Assembly (NCBI RefSeq): GCF_000612845.1
Contig: NZ_CCAT010000012.1
Location: forward strand, 1 to 64,000
Origin: Clostridium ihumii AP5
GTDB lineage: Bacteria; Bacillota; Clostridia; Clostridiales; Clostridiaceae
Reading direction: 5' to 3'
Length of the DNA: 64,000 bases
Shown: positions 55,473 to 64,000 of the stretch, in pieces
Position numbering within the stretch: the first letter of the stretch is position 1
Layout of the letters: every line of letters begins with the position of its first letter
The notes under the pieces: generated by a model
The model's input: only the letters and a program-made list of their open reading frames with translations
What the model was told of the DNA's origin: nothing
The model's database searches: none
Program-made: the position numbers and the translations under genes

Positions 55473-56384
55473 ATGACTATGTCTGATAATAAAATTTTCT
55501 CTGGACTTGAACATGTAGGTTTTAAGGATAGTGATTTAAAAGATTTATCTCTTTATGAAAAAGAAAAAAAAGCTATAGAAGATGCAAAAAAAACATCACC
55601 TTCTTCATTACTATATGAAAAAACTATTGTTTGTCCTGTGTGTGAAACTACATTTAAACAACTAGCTTTAAAAAGTAATTCTTATAGAATGATATCTAAA
55701 GATTCCGACTTTTTCATAAGATATGCTACAATAAATCCTTACTTTTATGATGTCTATGTTTGTGAGCATTGCGGCTATTCAGCTTTAAAGGTAGATTTCA
55801 ACAAAATTTCGGAGAAACAAAAAGAATCGGTTATAAGTAATATTTCAACAAAATTCAAATCAAGAACATATCCAAAAGAATATAATTTATCTATAGCTAT
55901 TGAAAGATATAAGTTAGCTCTTTTGAATGCAACTTATATAAATAGTAAATCTAGTACAAAAGCTATGATTTGTTTAAAAATTGCTTGGATGTATCGCTTA
56001 TCTGAGGATAATAACAGTTCTGAACTTGAAAAAAGTTTTCTTAAATCATCCCTTGAGGGGTTTAATGTTGCTTTAGAAAAAGAATCAATGCCTGTATATA
56101 AAATGAATACTTTTCTTTTGATGTATTTAATTGGTGAATTAAATCGTCGTCTTGAAAATTATGATACTGCACTTTCTTGGTTTTCAAGAGTTATTACAAC
56201 TCCTGGTGTATCTACTAACTTAAAGGAACTTACTAGAACTCAGAGAGATCTCATAAAAGAAACTTTAGAGCAGCAAAATGCAGCTAAAGAAGAAAGTACC
56301 GAAATCTCTACAGATGATATAGATAGCAATGAGGATTCTACTAAATCCAATAAAGGGTTCTTTTCCAAATTATTTGGTGAGTAA
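55473..56384 (+). CDS. DUF2225 family protein
   Basis: A 303-residue protein with a zinc-ribbon-like pair CPVCETTF and CEHCGYSAL (about residues 52 and 92) and a TPR-like helical C-terminal half (YNLSIAIERYKLALL, YDTALSWFSRVI), ending in an acidic Ser/Thr tail. Typical DUF2225; function unknown. AAGGTGG precedes; either the ATG at 55473 or the one at 55479 could start. Confidence 0.85.
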   Translation: MTMSDNKIFSGLEHVGFKDSDLKDLSLYEKEKKAIEDAKKTSPSSLLYEKTIVCPVCETTFKQLALKSNSYRMISKDSDFFIRYATINPYFYDVYVCEHCGYSALKVDFNKISEKQKESVISNISTKFKSRTYPKEYNLSIAIERYKLALLNATYINSKSSTKAMICLKIAWMYRLSEDNNSSELEKSFLKSSLEGFNVALEKESMPVYKMNTFLLMYLIGELNRRLENYDTALSWFSRVITTPGVSTNLKELTRTQRDLIKETLEQQNAAKEESTEISTDDIDSNEDSTKSNKGFFSKLFGE

Positions 56385-56418
56385 AAAGTTAAGACTATAA
56401 ATATAGCCTTAACTTTTT
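56384..56418. terminator. Bidirectional terminator overlapping two gene ends
   Basis: A stem (AAAAAGTTAAG / CTTAACTTTTT) between convergent genes reaches into the 3' end of the activase gene. Confidence 0.7.
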
Positions 56419-59400
56419 GTTTCATTTAAATTAGCAGCAACCTCATCTAATGTTATTTTTTCTATGTTATTCATATTTCTTTTTGCCACTGATAACATCA
56501 GTTTTATCCTATTAATTTGATTGGCTTCACTTGCACCAGGATCATAATCTATTGGAATTATATTACTACTCTCGTATTTTCTTTTTATAGCTTTTATCAT
56601 TCCTTTTCCAGTAACATGATTAGGTAAGCAAGCAAATGGTTGCATGCATATTATATTATTTACTCCGCTCTCTATAAGTTCCAGCATTTCAGCAGTTAAA
56701 AACCATCCTTCACCTGTTTGATTACAAAGTGATAAAACTTTGCTTGCAAGTTTTCCCAAATATTCAATGTCTTTAGGTGCTGTAAATCTATTGCTCTTAT
56801 TTAACTCTTCCTTCATTATCTTTCTATAATATTCAATAAAGCTTATAACAACCTGTCCTGAAATATCATTTAGTTTATTTCCAATTAAATTTTGATATTT
56901 GATTTTAGAGTTATATGCACAATACAAGAAAAAATCTGTTAAGTCTGGCATTACTGCTTCAGCACCTTCATTTTCTACTATTTCTATTACCCTATTATTG
57001 GCTGTTGGATGAAACTTTACTAAAATTTCACCTACTAATCCAACCTTAGGCTTATCATAATTATTTATCTCTAACATATCAAAATCTTTTATAACATTTT
57101 TTATATTTTCTTTTAATCCATTTAAATCATACTCTTTTATTTGCTTTTTAATTTTTTTATTCCACATTTTGTATAATTCATTTGTACTTCCTTTTATTTT
57201 TTCATAAGGTCTTACTTTTAAAGTACATCTCATAAACAGATCTCCATATATAAGGGCAATCACTGCTTTTTTCGCCATTTTTAGTGAGTATTTAAATCCT
57301 GGATTTTTCTCAAGTCCACAAGCATTTAATGATATAACTGGTATATTTTCCATTCCACAATCTTTTAATGCCTTTCTTAAAAAGCCTATATAATTTGTAG
57401 CTCTACATCCCCCTCCAGTTTGAGTAATTACTACTGATGTATTGTTTATATCATACTTTCCTGATTTCAATGCATTTATTATTTGACCTATAACTATTAT
57501 AGATGGATAACAAGCATCATTATTTACATATTTTAATCCTTCATCTACAGCTCTTTCATCCACCGCTGGAAGAACTTCTAAGTTATATCCACTTGAACTT
57601 AAAGCTACCTGTAATAATTCAAAATGCATTGGTGACATTTGTGGTGCAATAAGTGTATGTCTTTTCCTCATTTCTTTCGTAAATATAGGTCTAGATTTTA
57701 CTTTTGTTTTTTTACAACAGCCTATTGACTTTAATTCTCGCTCTTCCATTGCAGCTTTTAATGATCTAATTCTTATACGAACTGCTCCTAAATTATTAAC
57801 TTCATCTATTTTTATACTTGTATATATTTTATCATTATTTTTTAATATTTCCTGAACTTGATCAGTAGTAACTGCATCTAATCCACAGCCAAAAGAATTC
57901 AATTGGACTAATTCAATTTTAGATTCATTGCTTACAAAAGATGCTGCTGCATATAGTCTTGAATGGTACATCCATTGATCTACAACTCTTAAAGGTCTTT
58001 CAACTTGTCCTAAATGAGCAATTGAATCTTCTGTAAGAACTACAATTCCATATCCCGATATAAGCTTATCAATTCCATGATTGATTTCTGGATCAATATG
58101 ATATGGTCTTCCACACAATACAATTCCTTTTTTATTATAATCTTTTATATATTTTAAGGCTTCTTCACCTTTTTTTCTTATATCTTCTTTAAATTTTTCA
58201 TCTTCACTCCATGCTAAATTTACAGCATTACTTATTTCTTTGAAAGGTATATCAAAGCTACTTAAAGATTTAAATAATCCCTCTTTTAACTTTTTAATAT
58301 CCTTAAAAGCAATAAATGGATTTAAAAATTTTATATTACCTTCTATTAATCTATCTACATTATTTTTTATTACTTCTGGATATGAAATTACCATAGGACA
58401 ATTAAATTGATTGTTAGCTTCTTTTTGTTCTTTATGCTCATAAAAAACACAAGGATAAAATATAAAGTCTACTTTCTTATCTATTAAATCAATAATATGC
58501 CCATGAGCCATTTTAGCTGGATAACAAGCTGACTCTGATGGTATTGTTTCCATACCTAATTGATAAATTTCCTTTGAAGATCTATTTGATAGTTCTACTT
58601 TAAATCCCAGTGTTGTAAAGAATGTATGCCAAAATGGATAATTTTCATACATATTTAAAACTCTAGGAATTCCAACTATCCCTCTATAAGCCTCATTATC
58701 TTCTAATGGTTTATAGTCAAATATTCTATCATATTTATATTGAAATAAATTTGGTAGTCCTTTTTCTTCTTTTAATCCACCTTCACCTTTTTCACATCTA
58801 TTTCCTGAGATAAAACTTTCTCCACTTGAAAATTTATTAATTGTTAAAAGACAATTGTTACTGCATCCTCCACATCTTCTTAGGTTAGTAGTTACATTAA
58901 ATTCATTTAACTCTTTTTGTGAAATTAAACTACTTTTTTCTTTTCCACTACCTCTTTCCTTTGCTATTAACGCAGCTCCAAATGCCCCCATAAGTCCTGC
59001 TATATCTGGTCTTATAACTTCTCTTTGTGATATTAATTCAAAAGCTCGTAATATAGCATCATTATAAAAAGTTCCGCCTTGAACTAATATTTTTTCTCCC
59101 ATTTCCTTAGGATTTCTTATTCTTATAACTTTATGAAGTGCATTTTTAATAACGGAATAACAAAGTCCTGCTGCTATATCCCCAACTGAACTTCCTTCTT
59201 TTTGCGCTTCTTTAACCCTTGAATTCATAAAAACAGTACATCTTGATCCTAAATCTACAGGACTTTTGCTATTTATCGCTTCTTTTATAAAATCATCTAT
59301 AGGTAGTTCCAACGACTTGCTAAAAGATTCAATAAAAGAACCACATCCAGATGAACATGCTTCATTTAATTTAATCTCATTTATAACTTTATTACTTATG

Positions 59401-60689
59401 GTTATGCACTTCATATCTTGACCACCTATGTCTAAAATAAAGTCTACATTTGGTTCAAAAAACATAGCAGCTTTTTGATGTGCAATTGTTTCAACTTCTC
59501 CATAATCAACTTTAAATGCTTTCTTTATTAATCCTTCTCCATACCCCGTAACAGTACTACCTTTTATAGTTATATCATTATCTATAATATTATAAATTTC
59601 ATTTAAAATTTTTCTTATTTGTTTTATAGGGTTCCCATTATTACTACCATAATGTGAATATAAAATTTCTCCTTCTTCATTTATTAAAACTGCTTTTGTA
59701 GTTGTTGATCCTGCATCTAATCCTAAGTATGTACCTCCTTTGTATTCTTCTAAATTGCTTCTTTTAACAGAGTTGCTATTATGTCTTTTCTTAAATTCCT
59801 TTAATTCTTCCTCATTTTTGAAAAGAGGTTTTAACCTATTTATTTCATTATTCTCATATTTTTTTATACTATTAATTTTCTCTGTTAACTTTTCAGGTGT
59901 TAATTTTTCTTCATATTTAGAACATAGTGCTGCTCCTATTGCAACAAAAATTTGAGAATTATTTGGAAATATAACATCTTCCTCTTTAATTTTCAATGTT
60001 TCTATGAACCTTTTTCTTAATTCTGATAAATAATATAATGGACCACCTAAAAATGCTACTTTTCCTCTTATCGGTCTTCCACATGCAAGACCACTTATTG
60101 TTTGATTTACTACTGATTGAAAAATTGATACAGCAATATCTTCTTTTCTTGCACCTTCATTTAACAAGGGTTGAATATCACTTTTAGCAAATACCCCGCA
60201 TCTTGCTGCTATAGGGTATATAACTTTATAATTTTTTGCTAATTCATTTAACCCATTTCCATCAGTTTCTAATAAAGCTGCCATTTGATCTATAAAAGCA
60301 CCTGTACCTCCAGCACAAGTTCCATTCATCCTTTGCTCTACCCCACCAGTAAAATAAGTTATTTTTGCATCTTCTCCACCTAATTCTATTGCTACATCTG
60401 TTTCAGTAATCAACTCCTCAACTGCTTTCCTACAAGCAACAACTTCTTGTGTAAATCCTATATTTAACCACTTAGAAATTGTGAGTCCCCCAGATCCTGT
60501 CATCATTATAGTGAATAGTTTGTCGTCTAAATTATATAATCCATCTAATAATAGATTATATATACTTTCTTTTATATTAGAGTAATGTCTCATATATTTA
60601 CTATAAATTATTTTCCCATTTATATTTAACGCTACTAACTTAACCGTCGTAGAACCAACATCTAGTCCTAAATGAACTAATTCTGCCAT
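56409..60689 (-). CDS. Large 2-hydroxyacyl-CoA dehydratase activator-like protein (DUF2229 type)
   Basis: A 1426-residue cytosolic protein. Two ASKHA ATPase domains of the BcrA/BadF/HgdC type come first: [15 protein letters not shown] (about 7-255) with [14 protein letters not shown], and [15 protein letters not shown] (about 320-585) with [14 protein letters not shown] and [15 protein letters not shown]. Their Cys ligate the 4Fe-4S cluster of these activases. Next is DUF2229 (about 640-980, [12 protein letters not shown] near 610, and [14 protein letters not shown]), then an HgdB-like part (about 1060-1400, [12 protein letters not shown]-type, [20 protein letters not shown]). Members drive low-potential electrons by ATP hydrolysis; the substrate is unknown. 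AGGGGAG precedes the ATG. Confidence 0.9.
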   Translation of the reverse strand: MAELVHLGLDVGSTTVKLVALNINGKIIYSKYMRHYSNIKESIYNLLLDGLYNLDDKLFTIMMTGSGGLTISKWLNIGFTQEVVACRKAVEELITETDVAIELGGEDAKITYFTGGVEQRMNGTCAGGTGAFIDQMAALLETDGNGLNELAKNYKVIYPIAARCGVFAKSDIQPLLNEGARKEDIAVSIFQSVVNQTISGLACGRPIRGKVAFLGGPLYYLSELRKRFIETLKIKEEDVIFPNNSQIFVAIGAALCSKYEEKLTPEKLTEKINSIKKYENNEINRLKPLFKNEEELKEFKKRHNSNSVKRSNLEEYKGGTYLGLDAGSTTTKAVLINEEGEILYSHYGSNNGNPIKQIRKILNEIYNIIDNDITIKGSTVTGYGEGLIKKAFKVDYGEVETIAHQKAAMFFEPNVDFILDIGGQDMKCITISNKVINEIKLNEACSSGCGSFIESFSKSLELPIDDFIKEAINSKSPVDLGSRCTVFMNSRVKEAQKEGSSVGDIAAGLCYSVIKNALHKVIRIRNPKEMGEKILVQGGTFYNDAILRAFELISQREVIRPDIAGLMGAFGAALIAKERGSGKEKSSLISQKELNEFNVTTNLRRCGGCSNNCLLTINKFSSGESFISGNRCEKGEGGLKEEKGLPNLFQYKYDRIFDYKPLEDNEAYRGIVGIPRVLNMYENYPFWHTFFTTLGFKVELSNRSSKEIYQLGMETIPSESACYPAKMAHGHIIDLIDKKVDFIFYPCVFYEHKEQKEANNQFNCPMVISYPEVIKNNVDRLIEGNIKFLNPFIAFKDIKKLKEGLFKSLSSFDIPFKEISNAVNLAWSEDEKFKEDIRKKGEEALKYIKDYNKKGIVLCGRPYHIDPEINHGIDKLISGYGIVVLTEDSIAHLGQVERPLRVVDQWMYHSRLYAAASFVSNESKIELVQLNSFGCGLDAVTTDQVQEILKNNDKIYTSIKIDEVNNLGAVRIRIRSLKAAMEERELKSIGCCKKTKVKSRPIFTKEMRKRHTLIAPQMSPMHFELLQVALSSSGYNLEVLPAVDERAVDEGLKYVNNDACYPSIIVIGQIINALKSGKYDINNTSVVITQTGGGCRATNYIGFLRKALKDCGMENIPVISLNACGLEKNPGFKYSLKMAKKAVIALIYGDLFMRCTLKVRPYEKIKGSTNELYKMWNKKIKKQIKEYDLNGLKENIKNVIKDFDMLEINNYDKPKVGLVGEILVKFHPTANNRVIEIVENEGAEAVMPDLTDFFLYCAYNSKIKYQNLIGNKLNDISGQVVISFIEYYRKIMKEELNKSNRFTAPKDIEYLGKLASKVLSLCNQTGEGWFLTAEMLELIESGVNNIICMQPFACLPNHVTGKGMIKAIKRKYESSNIIPIDYDPGASEANQINRIKLMLSVAKRNMNNIEKITLDEVAANLNETKS

Positions 60690-60996
60690 TTCTCTTCACT
60701 CCCCAAATAAATATAAACTTTTTAAATTAATTACACATTGTTTATTAAAATACCATTATATTTAAACAAGTTTTTCATTTAATTATTATTTACTAATTGT
60801 TAAACTTAATTTTTTTAATATTGCATCTTTTTATTTGATTTATATATTATACTTCTTATATTAACTATAGAGAACTAAAAATTTTAAACTCTTACTTAAT
60901 TTTAATTATTATATTTTCTACTTCTATATTATAGCATTTTTCTTAAATTATAAAGAACCATAAATTTAAAAAGTTTCAATTTACATGCAATAAAAT
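60690..60996. other. Gene-free AT-rich gap
   Basis: No frame, repeat or RNA structure stands out in these 300 bases. It should hold the promoter of the large activase gene (leftward). Confidence 0.5.
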
Positions 60997-61041
60997 AAAC
61001 TTTTAAAAACATAATAATTATTACTATATTTTTAAAAGTTT
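60997..61041 (-). terminator. Terminator of the metallophosphoesterase operon
   Basis: A 13-bp stem (AAACTTTTAAAAA / TTTTTAAAAGTTT) lies after the last gene of the leftward unit. Confidence 0.75.
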
Positions 61042-61056
61042 TATCATTGTATAAAC

Positions 61057-61755
61057 TTATTTTTCATTATCTAATATTAATTTAGGTTTAAAATCTATAT
61101 GATCACAAGATGTTAATACATACTCAACATCATTTTTACAACCTTCAAAAGCCCATGGTAACCCTGCTCCATGAATATGTCCATATATTACTTTTTCAAC
61201 ATTAAATTCTTCAATAATTTCTATAATTTCATTTTCCTCTTCACTATCATTAACTGGTGGATAATGTAACATAACTATTATTTTGCTATATCCATCCTTT
61301 TTTGCACTTTCTAAGGAAAGTCTTAATCTAATTAATTCTCTATCATATATTTTTTTATCATGAGTTGTAAACTTTGAACTCTTTGGTGTAATCCATCCTC
61401 TACTACCACATATAGCATAATCTTCATATACAAAGTAATTATTCTGTATAAAATGCATATCTTCATACATTGCATTTAACTTCGTTATACTAGTCCACCA
61501 ATAATCATGATTTCCTCTAACTAATATTTTTTTACCTGGAAGTGAATTAATAAAATCTAAATCATTCTTACCTTCTTCAACTTTCATTGACCAAGAAATA
61601 TCTCCAGCTATTAATACAGTATCATTTTCATTTATAAGTTTCATCCAATTTTCTTTTATCTTCTCATCATGATTAGCCCAATTGTCTCCAAATATATCCA
61701 TAGGTTTTTCACTATTGAAAGCTAAATGTAAATCTGATATAGCATATAATGCCAA
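61057..61755 (-). CDS. Calcineurin-like metallophosphoesterase
   Basis: A 232-residue phosphoesterase with the five metal motifs in order: ISDLHLAF, AGDISWSM, RGNHDYWW, MLHYPPV and YGHIHG. The substrate is unknown; this family (YkuE-like or predicted phosphohydrolase with a TrpH-like context) is common in Clostridia. The frame begins with GTG at 61764, which directly follows the previous stop within the ribosome site TAGGTG, so the TTG at 61755 may be the true start. The choice is uncertain. Confidence 0.88.
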   Translation of the reverse strand: MALYAISDLHLAFNSEKPMDIFGDNWANHDEKIKENWMKLINENDTVLIAGDISWSMKVEEGKNDLDFINSLPGKKILVRGNHDYWWTSITKLNAMYEDMHFIQNNYFVYEDYAICGSRGWITPKSSKFTTHDKKIYDRELIRLRLSLESAKKDGYSKIIVMLHYPPVNDSEEENEIIEIIEEFNVEKVIYGHIHGAGLPWAFEGCKNDVEYVLTSCDHIDFKPKLILDNEK

Positions 61756-61764
61756 TATTTTCAC

Positions 61765-62028
61765 CTACTTTTTAATTCTATTATCAACATCCATTACATA
61801 TGCAATTATTTTAGCTACTACATCATACAGCTCTGTTGGTATTTCTTCTCCAACATCTACATTTGTTAAAAGATTTGCAAGTTCTTTGTTTTCTACTATA
61901 GGTACATTAGCCTCTTCTGCATTTTCCAATATCTTATCTGCTACATGTCCCATACCTACTGCTGTAACTTTAGGTGCTGTACTTCCAAAATCATATTGTA
62001 ATGCGGCAGCTTTTTTCTTTTCCTTCAT
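61765..62028 (-). CDS. FlhB-like small cytoplasmic protein (FlhB C-terminal-domain homologue)
   Basis: An 87-residue protein equal to the cytoplasmic C-terminal domain of FlhB/YscU (AAALQYDFGSTAPKVTAVGMG, VPIVENKELANLL, GEEIPTELYDVVAKIIAYVM). The autocleavage motif NPTH is not present; GSTAPK stands at its place. Similar small genes (YlqH in Bacillus) occur outside flagellar operons. It follows the FliK-like gene and may share a function with it. GGTGA precedes the ATG. Confidence 0.85.
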   Translation of the reverse strand: MKEKKKAAALQYDFGSTAPKVTAVGMGHVADKILENAEEANVPIVENKELANLLTNVDVGEEIPTELYDVVAKIIAYVMDVDNRIKK

Positions 62029-62111
62029 GTCACCACATCCTACTATATTTATATTTATTATATTTTCTAAAATTGCACGTAATATATTTTATTATACTAT
62101 AAATTTATATT

Positions 62112-63602
62112 TTAAACCATTACGTCTAACATCCCTAAATTTTTATCATTAAAAAACTCTCTGCAATTACTCATATTAAACTCTTCCATTTTTTCATTTA
62201 CTTGTACATTAAAAGAATATGAATTTAGATTTAAATCTTTTATTAAATCATCTTTGTATAATTCTATGATGTCCATAAACTCTTTATTAGATTCTATATT
62301 TATATCTATATAATAATTATTTACAGATACATAAGCATCAACCACTCCCATATTTATAGTTGTTATACTAGTTGCAATTTTCATATTTGTAGAGTCTAAT
62401 TTCTTTCCTTTTCCTCTCTCATCCTTTATAACTAATTTGCAATCATACTCTTGTTTTTCAATGTTCATTGGTACATTTAAAAAATAATAGTCATTACTAA
62501 GTGTATTAAACATCTTAAAATCTTGCATTTTACCTTCCATAAATTGCATTGCTTTTGCAAATGTTTCTGGATTTTCCTTACTAGCTTTTATTAATGTTTG
62601 TATACTCTCTTTTAAATTTGTTGTCTTTTCTTTGATTTGATTTTTAACTACTTCATCAAGTGGTGCTTTAAATTTATCTTTTATTTCTTTTCCATTTTCT
62701 TTTAAAATTTCTTTAGTATTAATATTCTCTTCTGTTTTTACTTCTTGATTTTGTGCTTTTTTTTCATTACCTTCTATTTGAACATTTTCCTTTGCCTTAT
62801 TATTTTGTTCTAATTTATTGACACTATTTTCACTGTTAATTTCTTTATTATTTACATCTAATTTTTTAATTAAACTTTCAATATCTTTAACATCCTTAAA
62901 TATGTTTGTCTCTCCATTATTTAGTTTGCTAAAACTCTCAATATTCTCCTTAGTTAAGGGTATATTCTCTTCTTTGAGCATAAAAATTGTTTTTGAATCC
63001 ATAGTTTTTAATTCTGAAAAAAATTTTTTTAAGGTGTTTTCTATTTTATTACCTTGTTCACTATCTAGAGGTATGTTTTTGGCACTCAAATACTTATCAA
63101 TAAATTTTTGTTCTTCTTTCGGATTAGTGTTTATTCTCTCTTTAAACTCTAATAAATTTTTAACCTCATCAATATTTTCTTGAGTCAATGCAATATTAAA
63201 ATCAAGCATTTCTTTTATTATACTTTCATCACCTTTACTAACATTTAAACCTAAATTCTTTGCTATTTGAAGTAATACATCTTTTTGTGAAGTTGGAAGT
63301 TCTCCTTTTCCTGAATTTTCACTGTCATTTTTAAGCATTAAAATTAATTTTCCATCTTTTATATCACTAACTACAAACTTTAAAAGCTGATTATCTACAA
63401 GACTACCTTCAATACTATTATCTATTCTAGCTGGAAATTGTCTTCCATCCAATAATCTTACAATTACCTCATCGCTACCTTTATTTATGTTTAGTATTCT
63501 AGCAGTTACTGATTCCCCTTTTCTAAAGGTCATCTTATTGAAAGATTCTCTTGTATCTTGATTTTGCAATATTTGAATTCTAGATATATCTGAAGTATTC
63601 AT
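62112..63602 (-). CDS. FliK-like (YlqG-type) protein
   Basis: A 496-residue protein. A globular N-terminal part (FRKGESVTARILNINKGSDE, VIVRLLDGRQFPARI) is followed by a long low-complexity helical middle rich in Lys, Asn and Glu (about 190-330) and a conserved C-terminal domain (FLNVPMNIEKQEYDCKLVIK, MGVVDAYVSVNNYYIDINIE) like the flagellar hook-length control C-domain. The pair with the FlhB-like gene matches the ylqG-ylqH arrangement of Bacillus. The GTG at 63611 sits in the ribosome site GGGGAGTG, so the ATG at 63602 is preferred. Confidence 0.82.
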   Translation of the reverse strand: MNTSDISRIQILQNQDTRESFNKMTFRKGESVTARILNINKGSDEVIVRLLDGRQFPARIDNSIEGSLVDNQLLKFVVSDIKDGKLILMLKNDSENSGKGELPTSQKDVLLQIAKNLGLNVSKGDESIIKEMLDFNIALTQENIDEVKNLLEFKERINTNPKEEQKFIDKYLSAKNIPLDSEQGNKIENTLKKFFSELKTMDSKTIFMLKEENIPLTKENIESFSKLNNGETNIFKDVKDIESLIKKLDVNNKEINSENSVNKLEQNNKAKENVQIEGNEKKAQNQEVKTEENINTKEILKENGKEIKDKFKAPLDEVVKNQIKEKTTNLKESIQTLIKASKENPETFAKAMQFMEGKMQDFKMFNTLSNDYYFLNVPMNIEKQEYDCKLVIKDERGKGKKLDSTNMKIATSITTINMGVVDAYVSVNNYYIDINIESNKEFMDIIELYKDDLIKDLNLNSYSFNVQVNEKMEEFNMSNCREFFNDKNLGMLDVMV

Positions 63603-63733
63603 ACATCTCACTCCCCTAAAATTATTTTTTGTGTAATTCTTTATATTATAACGTCTTCAACCTTTAAATCATTAAATAAATTTATATCTTTATAATTTAT
63701 ATTATCGTATTAATTTTATATTTTTTCATAAAA

Positions 63734-63771
63734 AAATAAAACAAAGGATTTTTGACACCTTTGCTTTATTT
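63734..63771 (-). terminator. Terminator of the thiamine phosphate synthase gene
   Basis: A 14-bp stem (AAATAAAGCAAAGG / CCTTTGTTTTATTT, one G-U) followed by TTTTTTT on the minus strand. Confidence 0.85.
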
Positions 63772-63775
63772 AATC

Positions 63776-64000
63776 TCATCTTGTATTTTTTAACTTATTT
63801 ACAATATTTTTTATTTCCCTTTTATCTTTTGTTTTCATAATTAAAGACATTACTGCTACGCCATCTGCTTTAGCGTTCCAAACATCTTGTACATTGTCTA
63901 AATTTATTCCGCCTAGCGCCACAATAGGTATATTTACTTCACACTTCAAGTTTCTTATAAATTCTGTTCCTTTTCCTTGTAAACCCATTTTACATTCAGT
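63776..64000 (-). CDS. Thiamine phosphate synthase/TenI-like protein, C-terminal end only
   Basis: The last 74 codons of a TIM-barrel protein are present; the rest lies beyond the right edge. The piece VNIPIVALGGINLDNVQDVW and GADGVAVMSLIM-type phosphate loop (KADGVAVMSLIM) match ThiE and TenI. ThiE joins the pyrimidine and thiazole halves of thiamine phosphate; TenI is a thiazole tautomerase of the same fold. The visible part cannot separate them. Confidence 0.75.
   Translation of the reverse strand, partial: TECKMGLQGKGTEFIRNLKCEVNIPIVALGGINLDNVQDVWNAKADGVAVMSLIMKTKDKREIKNIVNKLKNTR

Noticed and set aside
1-64000. CRISPR array or rRNA operon
   Set aside because: No regularly spaced repeats and no rRNA-like GC-rich stretches are seen in the window.

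Overview
The window is about 64 kb of very AT-rich DNA from a strictly fermentative member of the Clostridia. Strong AGGAGG-type ribosome sites, frequent TTG/GTG starts, a selenoprotein glycine reductase operon, a leucine T-box and a CoA-substrate activase with BcrA/BadF folds all point that way. A glycine-using Stickland fermenter fits best, either Peptostreptococcaceae (Clostridioides/Terrisporobacter/Paraclostridium type) or a proteolytic Clostridium. The sequence alone does not settle the species. There are no rRNA genes, tRNA genes or CRISPR arrays that I can see.

Region 1 (1 to about 7200) is the right-hand part of an integrated mobile element whose left part lies outside the window. 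A leftward block runs from a small early gene (4427-4603) through small phage-type proteins and a sigma-70-like factor to an HUH rolling-circle Rep, a RecU-type resolvase and a ParA ATPase cut by the window edge. It faces a rightward Xre-type repressor and a 500-residue large serine recombinase. The divergent promoter region carries three copies of one 16-bp palindrome laid over two near-consensus promoters, a compact lambda-like switch. The mix of partition, replication and integration genes suggests a phage-plasmid or integrative plasmid. The element ends just after the recombinase, against the 3' end of a host transporter gene.

Region 2 (7200-12130) is a nucleoside uptake operon read leftward: a BmpA/PnrA-type lipoprotein, a double ABC ATPase and two permeases.

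Region 3 (12770-21110) is a complete leftward glycine reductase operon: tandem glycine riboswitch with terminator, grdX, trxB, trxA, grdE, grdA, grdB, grdC, grdD. Both grdA and grdB have an in-frame TGA (selenocysteine) that splits them in a naive translation, and each TGA is followed by a short perfect hairpin that could be its SECIS. Intercistronic hairpins separate most genes after trxA. Glycine is reduced to acetyl phosphate and ammonia with electrons from NADPH passed through TrxB and TrxA.

Region 4 (21110-45620) holds ordinary chromosomal genes: DegV, TrmL, a Cof-type phosphatase, a MoxR/DUF58/transglutaminase operon, VanW, an M42 aminopeptidase, a YgiQ radical SAM protein, a lipid kinase, a cation/proton antiporter, two-subunit L-serine dehydratase, a TGS-uridine kinase fusion, a DUF421/DUF4363 pair and class II fructose-bisphosphate aldolase. 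Two intergenic regions carry copies of the same short repeats (a MITE-like element and an 85-bp element).

Region 5 (45620-64000) has a nucleoid-associated protein, a soluble chemoreceptor with a CZB zinc domain, a CYTH/DUF5685/J-domain operon, leuS under a T-box, a small alarmone synthetase, a DUF2225 protein, a 1426-residue activase/dehydratase-like protein, a metallophosphoesterase, an orphan FlhB-like/FliK-like pair, and the C-terminal end of a thiamine phosphate synthase cut by the right edge.
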